From Martinezella miluonensis (GTDB lineage: Bacteria > Pseudomonadota > Alphaproteobacteria > Rhizobiales > Rhizobiaceae), in contig NZ_FMAH01000001.1 in NCBI RefSeq assembly GCF_900094545.1, forward strand, positions 124,001 through 188,000: a stretch of DNA of 64,000 bases, given 5' to 3'. The position numbers were made by a program, and so were the translations under genes. Below are positions 1-9,192 of this stretch, one piece after another. Below the pieces are notes generated by a model, which saw only the letters and a list, made by a program, of their open reading frames with translations, made no database searches and was not told where the DNA came from. Each line of letters opens with the position of its first letter. Position 1 is the stretch's first letter.

Positions 1-1
1 G

Positions 2-535
2 GATGGAGCGATCCTGAGTGAAACAAAGCTCAAGGCCGCCGGCGTGGATTACACCGTGTTGCGCGCCAGCTGGTTCAACCAGAATTTCAGTGAGGGCGCC
101 TTTATCGACGGAATTCTCCAGGGGAAACTCGCGTTGCCCGCCGGCGATGTGCCAGAGCCTTTCGTCGATGCTGACGACCTTGCCGACGCGGCCGTCGAGT
201 GCCTCATCAATCCGCGTCACCGCAACCAGACCTACGAGCTGACAGGCCCTCGCGCCCTGACATTTCGCGAAGCGGTTGCCGAGATCGCATTGGCCTCACG
301 CAGAAGTATCGGATACGAAACGGTTCCGATCGATGCCTTCATCGCCGAAATGACCGCTTTCGGTCTGCCGCAAGAGGCCACCGATCTCCTGCATGAGCTT
401 TTCACGCAGGTCCTCGATGGTCGCAACTCGCCCGTCATGGATGGCGTCAGCCAAATCCTCGGCAGGCAGCCGAAAGACTTTTCCGATTACGCCAACCAAA
501 CTGCCGCAACCGGCATCTGGAGCATTCAGTCATGA
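2..535 (+). CDS. NmrA-like NAD(P)-binding protein, C-terminal part (cut by window edge)
   Basis: The frame is open from base 2 with no start, so the N-terminal Rossmann part lies outside the window. The visible part begins DGAILSETKLKAAGVDYTVL and continues into RASWFNQNFSEG, the segment typical of NmrA/NAD(P)H-binding atypical SDR proteins (quinone oxidoreductase or ergot-type reductase relatives). A GTG at 44 is an internal codon, not a start. Such proteins act as NADPH-dependent reductases or redox sensors; the substrate cannot be told from this piece. The stop overlaps the start of the DUF1772 gene by 4 bp (ATGA), so the two are probably co-translated. Confidence 0.8.
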   Translation, partial: DGAILSETKLKAAGVDYTVLRASWFNQNFSEGAFIDGILQGKLALPAGDVPEPFVDADDLADAAVECLINPRHRNQTYELTGPRALTFREAVAEIALASRRSIGYETVPIDAFIAEMTAFGLPQEATDLLHELFTQVLDGRNSPVMDGVSQILGRQPKDFSDYANQTAATGIWSIQS

Positions 536-1011
536 CTTTTCCGATCACAAGTATCGCGCTCATCATCGCGGCGCTCAGCAGCGGTCTTCTCGCCGGCGTC
601 TATTTCGCCTTCTCGACCTTCGTCATGCAGTCCCTCGCCCGCCTTCCGGTCGACCAAGGGATTGCCGCCATGCAATCGATCAACGTCACGATCGTGCGTT
701 CGCCATTCATCGTCGTGTTCATGCTGGCCGCCGCCCTGTCGGTCTTCATCGCCGCCATGGCCATCGTCTATTGGCGGGGCGGCGTCAGCGTGATGATGCT
801 GGCGGGGGCTGCGCTCTATATCGTCGCCAGCTTCCTCTCGACCATCGTGTTCAACGTGCCGCTGAATGATGCGCTCGACAAGGTCGATGGCCATACAGCG
901 GAAGCAGCACAGCTGTGGACGACCTATCTCAGCGATTGGATGCAGTGGAACCATGTGCGCACGGTGGCATCGCTTCTTGCCGCATGCGCCTTCGTACGGG
1001 CTCTGTTTTAA
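532..1011 (+). CDS. DUF1772 (anthrone oxygenase-like) membrane protein
   Basis: 159 residues with four hydrophobic segments (about 7-30, 58-82, 86-108, 140-158). The motifs NVPLN (about 108-112) and a Trp-rich stretch ending WNHVRT (about 138-143) are hallmarks of the DUF1772/anthrone oxygenase family. In fungi relatives oxidise polyketide anthrones; in bacteria the role is not settled. It starts inside the stop codon of the NmrA-like gene, and pairing with an NAD(P)-binding reductase suggests a small redox unit. Family membership is fairly sure, the function is not. Confidence 0.75.
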   Translation: MTFPITSIALIIAALSSGLLAGVYFAFSTFVMQSLARLPVDQGIAAMQSINVTIVRSPFIVVFMLAAALSVFIAAMAIVYWRGGVSVMMLAGAALYIVASFLSTIVFNVPLNDALDKVDGHTAEAAQLWTTYLSDWMQWNHVRTVASLLAACAFVRALF

Positions 1012-1052
1012 CCGGTCAAAAGAGAGCTACAGGGGCCTAGCGAAATGATCGG

Positions 1053-2207
1053 CTAGACGGCATGCAGGTAGGCCGCAACCTCGACACGGTTGCGGCCGTT
1101 TCGCTTTGCCTCATAAAGCGCCTTATCGGCAGCGCGAAGAACGTCGTCGAAGCCGATCCCCTTGACGGTGCCGGTGGCGACGCCTGCGCTGACGGTGCAG
1201 ACCAGCGATTTGCCCTCTACCTCGATCGCCCGCGCAGCAAAGGCATCCCGCACCCGTTCCGCGACCTGTTCGGCACGCCCGGGCAAGGTATTGTCGAGCA
1301 CAAGGGCAAACTCCTCGCCACCGAGCCGCGCCACCGTGTCCGAAGGACGCAAGCCCACGGACAATTCCTGGCCGAAAAGCTTGAGCACAAAATCGCCGGC
1401 GGCATGGCCATGCTGATCGTTGATCAATTTGAAGCGATCGATGTCGAAGATGATAACCGCCATGGACGGGCCGAAGGTCCGTCTGCCATGAAGGTCGAAA
1501 AGTGCGCGGCGGTTGAGCAGACCGGTCAAGGAATCTGTGATCGCCTCCTGACGATGCAGCGCCGCCTGGCGCCACTGATGCAGTGCAAGCGACAGCGCCC
1601 CGATCCCGGTCATTCCGGCGATGCAGACGGCGAGGCTGAAATCCTCGGCCCAATTGTTAGGCGCGTGGCCGAGCACGAGCTTGCCATCGGCGATGAGCAC
1701 CGCCGCGCAAAGGCCAAAGGAAATGGCGGTCAAAGTGTAGAGCGCGGTAATGCCATAGAGCGGCGTCGGCGCTTCATGGCGGCTTATCCAATATTCGCGC
1801 GCCGTCAGAAGCAGCAGCAGGCCGATGACGACGTTGTCGCCGATGAAGGCCAGCCCATCATAGCCGGCGAGCATCGGCCCGACCGAAGCGGCAATACCGG
1901 TGAGGCATCCGAGCAGGAAGCGCCACCCGGAGAGCCGGCGCGTGCGAAATTGATAGCCGGCGACCCAGATCGTCGAGAAGCCGATGAAAAACAAGATGAA
2001 AGTCAGGATTGCAAAAATCGGATGCGGCTTGTCGACATAATGGCCGTATATGAAAATGCCGCCCACCAGCGGCACCAGGCCGGCGGAGCATGTCAGCAGA
2101 AAGGTATCGGGCCGGCGCGAAAACCAGCTTCCCACCAATGTCACCGCGAGGCAGGATGCGGAAACGCCAAGGGCGAGAAGAAGTGAGTTGTAATCGACCA
2201 GCATCAT
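1053..2207 (-). CDS. Membrane-anchored GGDEF diguanylate cyclase
   Basis: 384 residues. The N-terminal half (about 1-210) holds roughly six to seven hydrophobic segments with no recognisable extracytoplasmic sensor domain. The C-terminal GGDEF domain (about 222-380) has an intact active site, GGEEF at 296-300, so it should make cyclic di-GMP from two GTP. An RxxD inhibitory site (RPSD, 287-290) lies exactly five residues before GGEEF, so product feedback inhibition is expected. No EAL domain is present. It stands alone, convergent with the upstream DUF1772 gene. The signal sensed by the membrane part is unknown. Confidence 0.9.
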   Translation of the reverse strand: MMLVDYNSLLLALGVSASCLAVTLVGSWFSRRPDTFLLTCSAGLVPLVGGIFIYGHYVDKPHPIFAILTFILFFIGFSTIWVAGYQFRTRRLSGWRFLLGCLTGIAASVGPMLAGYDGLAFIGDNVVIGLLLLLTAREYWISRHEAPTPLYGITALYTLTAISFGLCAAVLIADGKLVLGHAPNNWAEDFSLAVCIAGMTGIGALSLALHQWRQAALHRQEAITDSLTGLLNRRALFDLHGRRTFGPSMAVIIFDIDRFKLINDQHGHAAGDFVLKLFGQELSVGLRPSDTVARLGGEEFALVLDNTLPGRAEQVAERVRDAFAARAIEVEGKSLVCTVSAGVATGTVKGIGFDDVLRAADKALYEAKRNGRNRVEVAAYLHAV

Positions 2208-2404
2208 GCTCTTTCGACGGTTTCTTGCTTACCGTAGGGGATCAATGACACGCTAGCTCTCAAGGGGTATCGAATTGGTTACGGCAAATAATAAAGAAAA
2301 TACATTTCAGTAAAATATACGTGCCATTTGGCGGCAGAACACAAATAATCCGCCGCCAATACTGTTCGTTAAATTCATTATTACTTATATAAAGAAGAAC
2401 TAAA

Positions 2405-3445
2405 TCAGGCTTCGACGTCCCAGTGCAGCGGGAACATCGGGTCGAAAACGGTGACCGGACCAGCCCCGGTCTCAATCTTCGCCGGGAAGGTCACCGCATC
2501 AGGCCGGCGCACCAGCGTGATGCTATCCTCGTTGACGGGCAAGCCGTACCAGGCCGGTCCGTTCAGCGAGGCGAAGGCCTCGAGCTTGTCGAGCGCGCCC
2601 TCCTCCTCGAAGACATGGGCAAGGCAGCTCATGGTGTTGATCGAGGTATAGATGCCGGCGCAACCACAGGCGCATTCCTTCAGCGGATCGACATGAGGGG
2701 CGGAATCCGTGCCGAGGAAGAACCTGGTGTCGCCGCTGGTTGCGGCCGCGCGCAGAGCGAGGCGATGGCTCTCTCGCTTGGCGACCGGCAGGCAATAGTA
2801 ATGCGGTCGGATGCCGCCGACGAGGATGGCGTTGCGGTTGATGATCAGATGGTGCGTCGTGATCGAGCCGGCGAGATTTGCCTTCGCCGACTTGATGTAG
2901 TTCACGCCGTCCGACGTGGTCACATGTTCCATCGTCACCTTCAGCTCCGGCAGGCGCTGACGCAATGGATCGAGCACGGTTTCGATGAAGGCCGCCTCGC
3001 GATCGAAAATGTCCACGTCGGGCGTCGTCACCTCGCCATGGACGCAGAGCGGCAGGCCGATCTTCGCCATGCGCTCCAGCACCGGCATGGCCTTGTTCAG
3101 ATCGCGCACGCCGCCATGGGAGTTGGTCGTGGCACCGGCCGGATAGAGCTTGACGGCGGTGATCAGGCCGCTCTTCTTGCCCTCCTCGACATCGTCGGGG
3201 CTGGTATGTTCGGTGAGATAAAGCGTCATCAGCGGCTGGAAGCGATCCCCGGCCGGCAGCGCCTTCAGGATGCGCTCGCGATAGGCCATCGCATCCGCCG
3301 TCGTCACGACCGGCGGCACGAGATTGGGCATGATGATGGCGCGGGCAAAGTGTCTGGAGGTATCGCCGATCACGCCTTCCAGCATGGCGCCATCTCGCAA
3401 ATGCAGATGCCAGTCGTCGGGACGGCGGATGGTGAGCTTTTGCAT
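2405..3445 (-). CDS. pyrC: Dihydroorotase (class II)
   Basis: Catalyses the reversible cyclisation of carbamoyl aspartate to dihydroorotate in pyrimidine synthesis. 346 residues, close to the E. coli enzyme. Visible metal-site motifs are HLHLRDG near the N terminus, the lysine in AVKLYPAG that should be carbamylated, a histidine in LCVHGEV, and [10 protein letters not shown] near the C-terminal third. The frame stays open to 3559, but the ATG at 3445 begins [15 protein letters not shown], the usual family start, and has AGAGG 8 nt upstream, so I chose it. The next gene upstream is frcK on the same strand, 144 bp away; no functional link is evident. Confidence 0.95.
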   Translation of the reverse strand: MQKLTIRRPDDWHLHLRDGAMLEGVIGDTSRHFARAIIMPNLVPPVVTTADAMAYRERILKALPAGDRFQPLMTLYLTEHTSPDDVEEGKKSGLITAVKLYPAGATTNSHGGVRDLNKAMPVLERMAKIGLPLCVHGEVTTPDVDIFDREAAFIETVLDPLRQRLPELKVTMEHVTTSDGVNYIKSAKANLAGSITTHHLIINRNAILVGGIRPHYYCLPVAKRESHRLALRAAATSGDTRFFLGTDSAPHVDPLKECACGCAGIYTSINTMSCLAHVFEEEGALDKLEAFASLNGPAWYGLPVNEDSITLVRRPDAVTFPAKIETGAGPVTVFDPMFPLHWDVEA

Positions 3446-3589
3446 GGGCGCGACCTCTGGAAATATGAGCATGGTCTCGTCCGAAAGCGGCTTCCCGCCC
3501 TTCGGGACCATGCTTGATGATATCGCGCTTCGATAACACCAACCAGCATCGCAAAACAATCCGCAGCGGCGGTTAAATGATCGTGAGCT

Positions 3590-4222
3590 TCAGTCCTGCA
3601 CTGCGTCGATGGTGACATCGGCCGGGCGGCGGTTCTCGAGGATCAGCCGACCGTTCGGCAGGTCGTTGCCGTAAACCTTGGCGCCGGCCGCCTCTTCATC
3701 GAGATCATAGCCTCTCCAGCGCGCCCACAGCCGCTCCTCAAGCACTTCCATCGGCGGCGCAAGCATGATCGAATAATCGAACACGCCCTCCAGCTCCGCC
3801 CATTTACCCTGGCTGAACAGCAGGTAATTGCCCTCGATCACGATAAAGCGATGATCTGGCGACACGATGCGGGCGGATGCAATGGCAAGTTCGCGCGAGC
3901 GGTCGAAGACCGGCACGAGCACCTCCTGATCGGCGGCGCGCACGGCTTTGACGATATCGAGAAAAGCGCGGACATCGAAGCTCTCCGGCACGCCCTTCCG
4001 CTTCAGGAGCCCTTTTTCGATCAGGACGGCATTGTCCATATGGAAGCCGTCCATCGGCAGGACTTCGGCGCTTTCGCCCTTGGTCTGCAGCGCCTTGGCG
4101 ACGTTTTCGGCCAAGGTCGATTTGCCGGCGCCGGGCGGCCCGGCAATCGCCACCAGAAACCGCCTGGTATCGCCGGCGCGAGCAATGATCTCGCCGGCGA
4201 TGTTCTCGAGAGAGACGCTCAT
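3590..4222 (-). CDS. frcK: FrcK-type P-loop kinase of the frc operon
   Basis: 210 residues of the phosphoribulokinase/uridine kinase-like P-loop family, with Walker A GPPGAGKST at 28-36 and the MDGFHMDN segment near 57 that normally contacts the acceptor. It is the last gene of frcB-frcC-frcA-frcK and its start overlaps the frcA stop by 4 bp. The same arrangement is known in Sinorhizobium meliloti, where frcK belongs to the fructose/mannose/ribose uptake operon; to my knowledge its substrate is not firmly established. A sugar or nucleoside kinase acting on the imported substrate is the natural inference. Confidence 0.88.
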   Translation of the reverse strand: MSVSLENIAGEIIARAGDTRRFLVAIAGPPGAGKSTLAENVAKALQTKGESAEVLPMDGFHMDNAVLIEKGLLKRKGVPESFDVRAFLDIVKAVRAADQEVLVPVFDRSRELAIASARIVSPDHRFIVIEGNYLLFSQGKWAELEGVFDYSIMLAPPMEVLEERLWARWRGYDLDEEAAGAKVYGNDLPNGRLILENRRPADVTIDAVQD

Positions 4223-5007
4223 GCGGCGACGTTCTCCACCGGCGGAGCCTTGGCACCGGTCATGAAGGCGACGGCATCCGACATGGTATATTCCTTGGGA
4301 TTGATGACGGTCAGACGACGCCCAAGGCGATGGATATGGATGCGGTCCGCCACCTCGAAGACGTGCGGCATATTGTGCGAGATCAACACGATCGGCAAGC
4401 CGCGGGCACGCACGTCGAGAATGAGCTCCAGCACCTTGCGGCTTTCCTTGACGCCGAGGGCGGCCGTCGGCTCGTCCATGATGACGACCTTGGAGCCAAA
4501 GGCTGCGGCGCGGGCCACGGCAACACCCTGGCGCTGGCCGCCGGAAAGCGTTTCCACCGCCTGGTTGATGTTCTGGATCGTCATCAGGCCGAGTTCGGTG
4601 AGCTTGTCGCGGGCGCGCTTTTCCATGGCCGGCCGGTCGAGCATGCGGAACCAGGAGCCGAGAATGCCGGGCTTGCGGATTTCGCGGCCGAGGAACATGT
4701 TGTCCGCGATCGAGAGCGCCGGCGAGAGCGCCAGGTTCTGATAAACCGTTTCGATACCGGCCTCGCGCGCTTCCATCGGCGACCTGAAATGGACGGGCTT
4801 GCCTTCCAACCTGATCTCGCCTTCATCGGGTGTGGCCGCGCCGGAAATCGCCTTGATCAGCGAGGATTTTCCGGCGCCGTTGTCGCCGATGACAGCAAGG
4901 ATCTCGCCGGGGTAAAGATCGAAGTCGGCATTGTCGAGCGCGGTCACGCGTCCATAGCGCTTGACGAGGCCGCGGGCGGTGAGAAGGGGTTCGCCGGTCG
5001 TGGTCAT
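4219..5007 (-). CDS. frcA: Sugar ABC transporter ATP-binding protein FrcA
   Basis: 262-residue single nucleotide-binding domain that powers sugar import. Walker A GDNGAGKSS at 41-49, signature LSGGQRQ at 154-160, and Walker B followed by MDEPT are all present. CUT2-type transporters usually carry a double-length ATPase of about 500 residues (RbsA-like); the single-domain form is characteristic of Frc systems. The ATG at 5007 is chosen because it overlaps the frcC stop (ATGA), has AAGG upstream and begins just before the ABC fold; the open frame upstream to 5280 lies inside frcC. Its stop overlaps the frcK start by 4 bp. Confidence 0.93.
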   Translation of the reverse strand: MTTTGEPLLTARGLVKRYGRVTALDNADFDLYPGEILAVIGDNGAGKSSLIKAISGAATPDEGEIRLEGKPVHFRSPMEAREAGIETVYQNLALSPALSIADNMFLGREIRKPGILGSWFRMLDRPAMEKRARDKLTELGLMTIQNINQAVETLSGGQRQGVAVARAAAFGSKVVIMDEPTAALGVKESRKVLELILDVRARGLPIVLISHNMPHVFEVADRIHIHRLGRRLTVINPKEYTMSDAVAFMTGAKAPPVENVAA

Positions 5008-6068
5008 GCCGATACCTTTCTGATCCATTGATCGATCGCGACGGCGCCGATGATCAGCACGCCCGTCAGGAGGACCTTCCACTGCGGATCGGCTCCGAGC
5101 ATGTTGAGGCCCATGGATACGACGCCGACGATCATGGCGCCGAACAGCGTGCCGAGGATCGAGCCGCGGCCGCCGAAAAGCGAGATGCCACCAATCACCG
5201 TCGCGGTAATTGCCTGGAGATTGAAATCCGTCACAGCCGAAGACGGGGAGACCGAGCCGTTGCGGCCAATCGAAACCCACGCGGCAAAGGCCGCAATCAG
5301 TCCCGAAACGCCGTAGACCGCGAGCAGCACCTTCTTGGTCTGTATGCCCGACAATTTTGCCGCTTCCGGGTCATCGCCGACAGCATAGACATGCCGGCCC
5401 CAAGCGGTGTGATTGAGAATATACCATAGGCCGACCACCAGCAGCACCATGGCGATGACACCGAGGGTCAGCACCGCTCCACCGACACGGAAGCTGATCG
5501 CGAAGAGATGCAAAAGCGGTGCCTTTTCATCGACATCGGTGTCACGGATGGTCTCATTGGCGGAATAGATGAAATTCGTCGCCATGACGATATTCCACGT
5601 GCCGAGCGTCACGATGAACGGCGGCAGCTTCATGTTGGCGACCAGGAAACCGTTGAGCAATCCGCAGAGACCGCCAGCGACCATGCCGGCAAAAACGGCG
5701 ACAGGCGTCGGCAGGCCGTAGGTGACGGCGACGTTGCCCATGACGACGGAGGAAATGACCATGATCACGCCGATCGAAAGATCGATGCCGGCCGTCAGGA
5801 TGACCAGGGTCTGCGCTGCGGCGAGAATGCCGACGATGGCGATCTGCTGCAGGATCAGCGTCAGGGTATAGGCCGAGAAGAAACGGCCGCCGATGGCAAA
5901 GCCAAAGATGATGATCGCCAGCACCAGCACGATCAACGGCACGGCGGCCGGCGTCGAATGCAAGAAATGCTGCATGCGTTTGAGAAGAGAGACGTCCTGG
6001 TGCTCGAACGAGGCAACATTCTTGTCGCTGCCGTCGAGAACACGCTCGAATTCCTGTGCTCCGGTCAT
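5004..6068 (-). CDS. frcC: Sugar ABC transporter permease FrcC
   Basis: 354-residue inner-membrane permease of the BPD_transp_2/RbsC family, with a hydrophilic N terminus of about 40 residues followed by 8-10 hydrophobic segments. The conserved stretch LTAGIDLSIG (about 91-100) and the EAA-like region with GGRGSILGT near the C terminus fit sugar permeases. The start is preceded by GGAGGA at good spacing. It is followed directly by frcA (4-bp overlap) and separated from frcB by 177 bp carrying two hairpins. Together with FrcB and FrcA it should import fructose and possibly mannose and ribose. Confidence 0.93.
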   Translation of the reverse strand: MTGAQEFERVLDGSDKNVASFEHQDVSLLKRMQHFLHSTPAAVPLIVLVLAIIIFGFAIGGRFFSAYTLTLILQQIAIVGILAAAQTLVILTAGIDLSIGVIMVISSVVMGNVAVTYGLPTPVAVFAGMVAGGLCGLLNGFLVANMKLPPFIVTLGTWNIVMATNFIYSANETIRDTDVDEKAPLLHLFAISFRVGGAVLTLGVIAMVLLVVGLWYILNHTAWGRHVYAVGDDPEAAKLSGIQTKKVLLAVYGVSGLIAAFAAWVSIGRNGSVSPSSAVTDFNLQAITATVIGGISLFGGRGSILGTLFGAMIVGVVSMGLNMLGADPQWKVLLTGVLIIGAVAIDQWIRKVSA

Positions 6069-6121
6069 TGTATTCCTCCGCTGCCGCGCTGAACTATACG
6101 CGGAAACCGCCGGCTGTTGAA

Positions 6122-6146
6122 CCGGCCGGAGTTAAGGTCCGGCCGG
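6122..6146. repeat. GC-rich inverted repeat between frcB and frcC
   Basis: Nine-base arms CCGGCCGGA (6122-6130) and TCCGGCCGG (6138-6146) around a 7-nt loop. It lies inside the frcBCAK transcript. With no T-run after it on the minus strand it is not a full terminator; a structure that stabilises the frcB part of the mRNA or causes partial termination is likely, as is common after binding-protein genes. Confidence 0.6.
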
Positions 6147-6192
6147 CGTTGATATCAGGAAGGCACGATCGCGAACCGAAGGGCCGCTTCAG

Positions 6193-6229
6193 CGAAAAGT
6201 GTGAAGCGGCTCTCGGATTGGATCATGCC
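6193..6229 (+). repeat. Rhizobial palindromic repeat, copy A (CGAAAAGTG...GATCATGC type)
   Basis: Contains CGAAAAGTGTGAAGCGG followed by TCTCGGATTGGATCATGC, a form of the short dispersed element common in Rhizobiales intergenic regions. Together with the flanking GCCGCTTCA (6183-6191) it forms a 9-bp-stem hairpin with TGAAGCGGC (6202-6210). It sits in the frcB-frcC gap, so it is transcribed with the operon. Related copies occur at 49011-49060, 60706-60754 and 63185-63227. Confidence 0.6.
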
Positions 6230-6245
6230 AAGTTCAGGACGAGGC

Positions 6246-7271
6246 TTAGCCCCAGCACTTTGCCGTGCCTTCCTTGGTGTCGATCGACTTCAGGCCGGGA
6301 ACCGGCTTGTCCGTCACCAGCGAAACGCCGGTGTCGAAGAAGGACTTGCCTTCGGTCGGCTTCGGCTTTTCGCCCGTCGCGGCGAACTTCTTGATCGCCT
6401 CGACGCCGAGGGCAGCCATCATCAACGGATATTGCTGCGACGTCGCGCCGATCACGCCTTCCTTGACGGACTTGACGCCCGGGCAACCGCCATCAACAGA
6501 CACGATCAGAACCTGCTTTTCCAAGCCGACGGCCTTCAGAGCCTGATAGGCGCCGACGGCGGCCGGTTCGTTGATCGTGTGGATGACATTGATGCTCGAA
6601 TTCTTCTGCAGGAGGTTTTCCATGGCCTTGCGGCCGCCCTCCTCGTTGCCGTTGGTGACGTCATGGCCGACGATGCGCGGATCGGTTTCGTCGCCGATCT
6701 TGTTCGGATCCTTCGGGTCGATGCCGAAGCCGATCATGAAGCCCTGGTCGCGCAGGACGTCAACGGAAGGCTGCGATGGCGCCAGATCCAGGAAGCCGAC
6801 CTTGGCGTCCTTCACCTTGTCACCCAGCGTTTCCTTTGCCCACTGACCAATCAGCTTGCCAGCGAGAAGATTGTCTGTGGCAAAGGTCGCGTCGGCGGCG
6901 TCGGCCGGCTCCAGAGGCGTGTCGAGCGCGATGACCAGCAGGCCCGCGTCGCGTGCCTTCTTGACCGAGGAAACGATGCCCTTGGTGTCGGAAGCGGTGA
7001 TCAGAATACCCTTGGCACCGCTGGCGATGCAGCTCTCGATCGCGGCAACCTGGCTTTCGCTGTCACCGTCGATCTTGCCGGCATAGGACTTCAGCGTCAC
7101 GCCGAGTTCCTTGGCCTTGGCCGTCGCACCTTCCTTCATCTTGACGAAGAAGGGGTTGGTATCGGTCTTGGTGATGAGGCAGGCGGACACGTCTGCAGCC
7201 TTTGCCGGCGCGGCAAAGGCAACGCCGAGCGCCAGAGCGGCGATCGCTGCGGAAATAACAGATTTCTTCAT
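6246..7271 (-). CDS. frcB: Periplasmic sugar-binding protein FrcB
   Basis: 341 residues with a clear Sec signal peptide: positive MKK start, hydrophobic core, and cleavage expected after AKA near residue 25. The rest is a type I periplasmic binding protein (Peripla_BP_4) of the CUT2 family, giving substrate specificity to the Frc transporter. The start has GGGAGG about 5 nt upstream. It is the first gene of frcBCAK and is divergent from the ROK regulator gene, with a TTGACA-type promoter between them. Homology points to fructose/mannose/ribose; the exact sugar range here is inferred. Confidence 0.93.
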   Translation of the reverse strand: MKKSVISAAIAALALGVAFAAPAKAADVSACLITKTDTNPFFVKMKEGATAKAKELGVTLKSYAGKIDGDSESQVAAIESCIASGAKGILITASDTKGIVSSVKKARDAGLLVIALDTPLEPADAADATFATDNLLAGKLIGQWAKETLGDKVKDAKVGFLDLAPSQPSVDVLRDQGFMIGFGIDPKDPNKIGDETDPRIVGHDVTNGNEEGGRKAMENLLQKNSSINVIHTINEPAAVGAYQALKAVGLEKQVLIVSVDGGCPGVKSVKEGVIGATSQQYPLMMAALGVEAIKKFAATGEKPKPTEGKSFFDTGVSLVTDKPVPGLKSIDTKEGTAKCWG

Positions 7272-7406
7272 TCAATCCTCCCGATGTTTGAAAAGCCGGA
7301 CCGTCCGGCATTCCCGGATGAGCGCCCGGGGTGGAGATGCGCAATGCCTGTCAGATTATTTTCGAGAGACCTCCTCCAAGGCCATATACGCATCCTCGAC
7401 GCCTAT

Positions 7407-7435
7407 ATCTGAGCCTAAAGATTTCCATCTGTCAA
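7407..7435 (-). promoter_or_regulatory. Sigma-70-type promoter of frcBCAK
   Basis: On the minus strand TTGACA (7430-7435) and TCAGAT (7407-7412) are separated by exactly 17 nt, about 135 bp before the frcB start codon. The surrounding AT-rich stretch (7425-7465), shared with the divergent regulator gene, is the obvious place for the regulator's operator, but I see no convincing long palindrome in it. Confidence 0.6.
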
Positions 7436-7517
7436 TAAATAAATCGGATTGAATTATTAATTGGATGTGGCATTCTGGAAAAAAATCAGGCATGGCCATG
7501 GTGGAAGGAGCAGGCCC

Positions 7518-8765
7518 ATGTCTCTCGTGCACGACCCGGAGGACACACCCACAACGCCAGCGATTCTCGACCCCAGCGGGGGCGCGAACCAGCTTGGCGT
7601 GCGTGCCCATAACGAGCGGCTCGTGCTGTCGCTCGTGCGCCGCCACGGCGCGCTGTCGAAGGCCGATATCGCCCGGCGCAGCGGGCTATCCGCGCAGACC
7701 GTTTCCGTCATCATGCGTGCCCTGGAGAAGGATGGGCTGCTATCCCGCGATGCACCGGTGCGCGGGCGCGTCGGCCAACCATCCACTCCCATGCGGCTCA
7801 ATCCGGATGCTGTGCTCTCCTTCGGCGTCAAGATCGGCCGACGCAGCGCCGATCTCGTGCTGATGGATTTTGTCGGCAGAATCAGGATGCAGCTTCATCA
7901 GACCTATCCCTATCCGCTGCCGCAGGAGATCATCGCTTTCGTGACTGCCGGCATCAGGGAATTGGAGGGGCGCCTGAGCGAAGAGGAACGCCGCAAACTC
8001 GCTGGGATCGGCGTCGCCGCGCCGTTCGAGCTGTGGAACTGGGCCGAGCAGGTCGGCGCGCCGCCCGGAGCCATGGATGTCTGGCGCGGCTTCGACCTGC
8101 GCACCGAAATCGCCTCTCGCGTGACTTATCCCGTCTTCCTGCAGAACGACGCCACCAGCGCCTGCGGGGCAGAACTGGTTTTCGGTGCGGGCGCGCATTA
8201 TCCTGATTTCGTCTATTTCTTTGTCGGCTCCTTCATCGGCGGCGGCATCGTGCTCAATTCCTCGATCTTCGTCGGGCGAACGGGCACGGCCGGAGCCCTT
8301 GGGCCCCTGCCCGTGCGTGGCCGCAACGGTGAAAATCGCCAGCTCCTGGAAATCGCCTCGATCTTCGTGCTCGAGAACCTGTTGAGGGATCACGGCTTCG
8401 ACTCGCGCCCCCTCTGGTACTCCGCCGACAACTGGATCGATTTCGGCGAACCGCTGGAGATCTGGATACAGGATACGGCAAAGGCGCTGGCGCAGGCGAT
8501 CGTCGCAGCTGCCTCGGTCATCGATTTCAGCGCTGCCGTCATCGATGGCGGCTTCCCCGATTGGGTACGAGAGCGGGTGGTGCGCGCAACCATCAAGGCC
8601 GCCTCGGATCTGGATCTGCAGGGTGTCATCATGCCCGAGATCATCGAGGGTGCAGTGGGGCCGCAGGCGCGGGCCATCGGCGGCGCGAGCCTGCCGATCT
8701 TTGCACATTACCTCATCGACCAAAACGTCCTCTTCAAGGAGATAGAGCATGCTGAAGGGCATTGA
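7518..8765 (+). CDS. frcR: ROK-family transcriptional regulator, probable frc operon regulator
   Basis: 415 residues. An N-terminal winged helix-turn-helix (about 25-75, including ALSKADIARRSGLS) is followed by a ROK sugar-kinase-like domain. The ATP-binding motif is degenerate (FGVKIGRRSADLVL) and the zinc motif CxCGxxGCxE of true ROK kinases is absent, being replaced by GRNGENRQLLEI. It should therefore bind sugar but not phosphorylate it. ATG 7518 is chosen over the longer frame because AAGGAG lies 7 nt upstream. It is divergent from frcB and overlaps the downstream mutarotase gene by 17 bp. The name frcR rests on position only. Confidence 0.82.
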   Translation: MSLVHDPEDTPTTPAILDPSGGANQLGVRAHNERLVLSLVRRHGALSKADIARRSGLSAQTVSVIMRALEKDGLLSRDAPVRGRVGQPSTPMRLNPDAVLSFGVKIGRRSADLVLMDFVGRIRMQLHQTYPYPLPQEIIAFVTAGIRELEGRLSEEERRKLAGIGVAAPFELWNWAEQVGAPPGAMDVWRGFDLRTEIASRVTYPVFLQNDATSACGAELVFGAGAHYPDFVYFFVGSFIGGGIVLNSSIFVGRTGTAGALGPLPVRGRNGENRQLLEIASIFVLENLLRDHGFDSRPLWYSADNWIDFGEPLEIWIQDTAKALAQAIVAAASVIDFSAAVIDGGFPDWVRERVVRATIKAASDLDLQGVIMPEIIEGAVGPQARAIGGASLPIFAHYLIDQNVLFKEIEHAEGH

Positions 8766-9183
8766 CCCGCTGTTGAGCCCGGAGCTTCTGGCGACCTTGC
8801 GCGCCATGGGTCATGGCGACGAAATCGCCCTCGTGGACGGCAATTACCCCGGTCTCGAACATGGGCGCCGTCTCGTCCGCCTCGATGGCCATGGCGTCAT
8901 CCGCGTGCTCGATGCCGTGCTGAGCGTGCTACCGATCGACGATTTCGTGCCGCAGGCGATTTTCCGGGCGACCGTCAAACAGGACCGTGATGCTATCGAT
9001 CCCGTTCATGCCGAGATGATCGAGTGCTGCGCCCGGCATGTGCCCGATATCCGGGTCGTGCCGCTGCTGCCCGCGGAATTTTACGAGCGGGTCAAGCAGG
9101 CGCATACGCTGATACAGACCAGCGAGCCGCGGCTCTATGGCAATATTATTTTGCGCAAGGGCGTGATTTATCCGAAGGGATAG
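8749..9183 (+). CDS. FucU/RbsD-family sugar mutarotase
   Basis: 144 residues of the RbsD/FucU family, which speed the interconversion of sugar anomers or ring forms so that transporters and kinases receive the right form. GHGDEIALVDGNYPG near residue 21 carries the family histidine and aspartate, and the C-terminal RLYGNIILRKGV resembles FucU more than RbsD. An AAGGAG lies 7 nt before the ATG, and the gene starts 17 bp inside the ROK regulator gene, so translation is coupled. Its place beside frcBCAK suggests it acts on the fructose or ribose brought in by that transporter. Confidence 0.87.
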   Translation: MLKGIDPLLSPELLATLRAMGHGDEIALVDGNYPGLEHGRRLVRLDGHGVIRVLDAVLSVLPIDDFVPQAIFRATVKQDRDAIDPVHAEMIECCARHVPDIRVVPLLPAEFYERVKQAHTLIQTSEPRLYGNIILRKGVIYPKG

Positions 9184-9192
9184 CGGAGGGGC

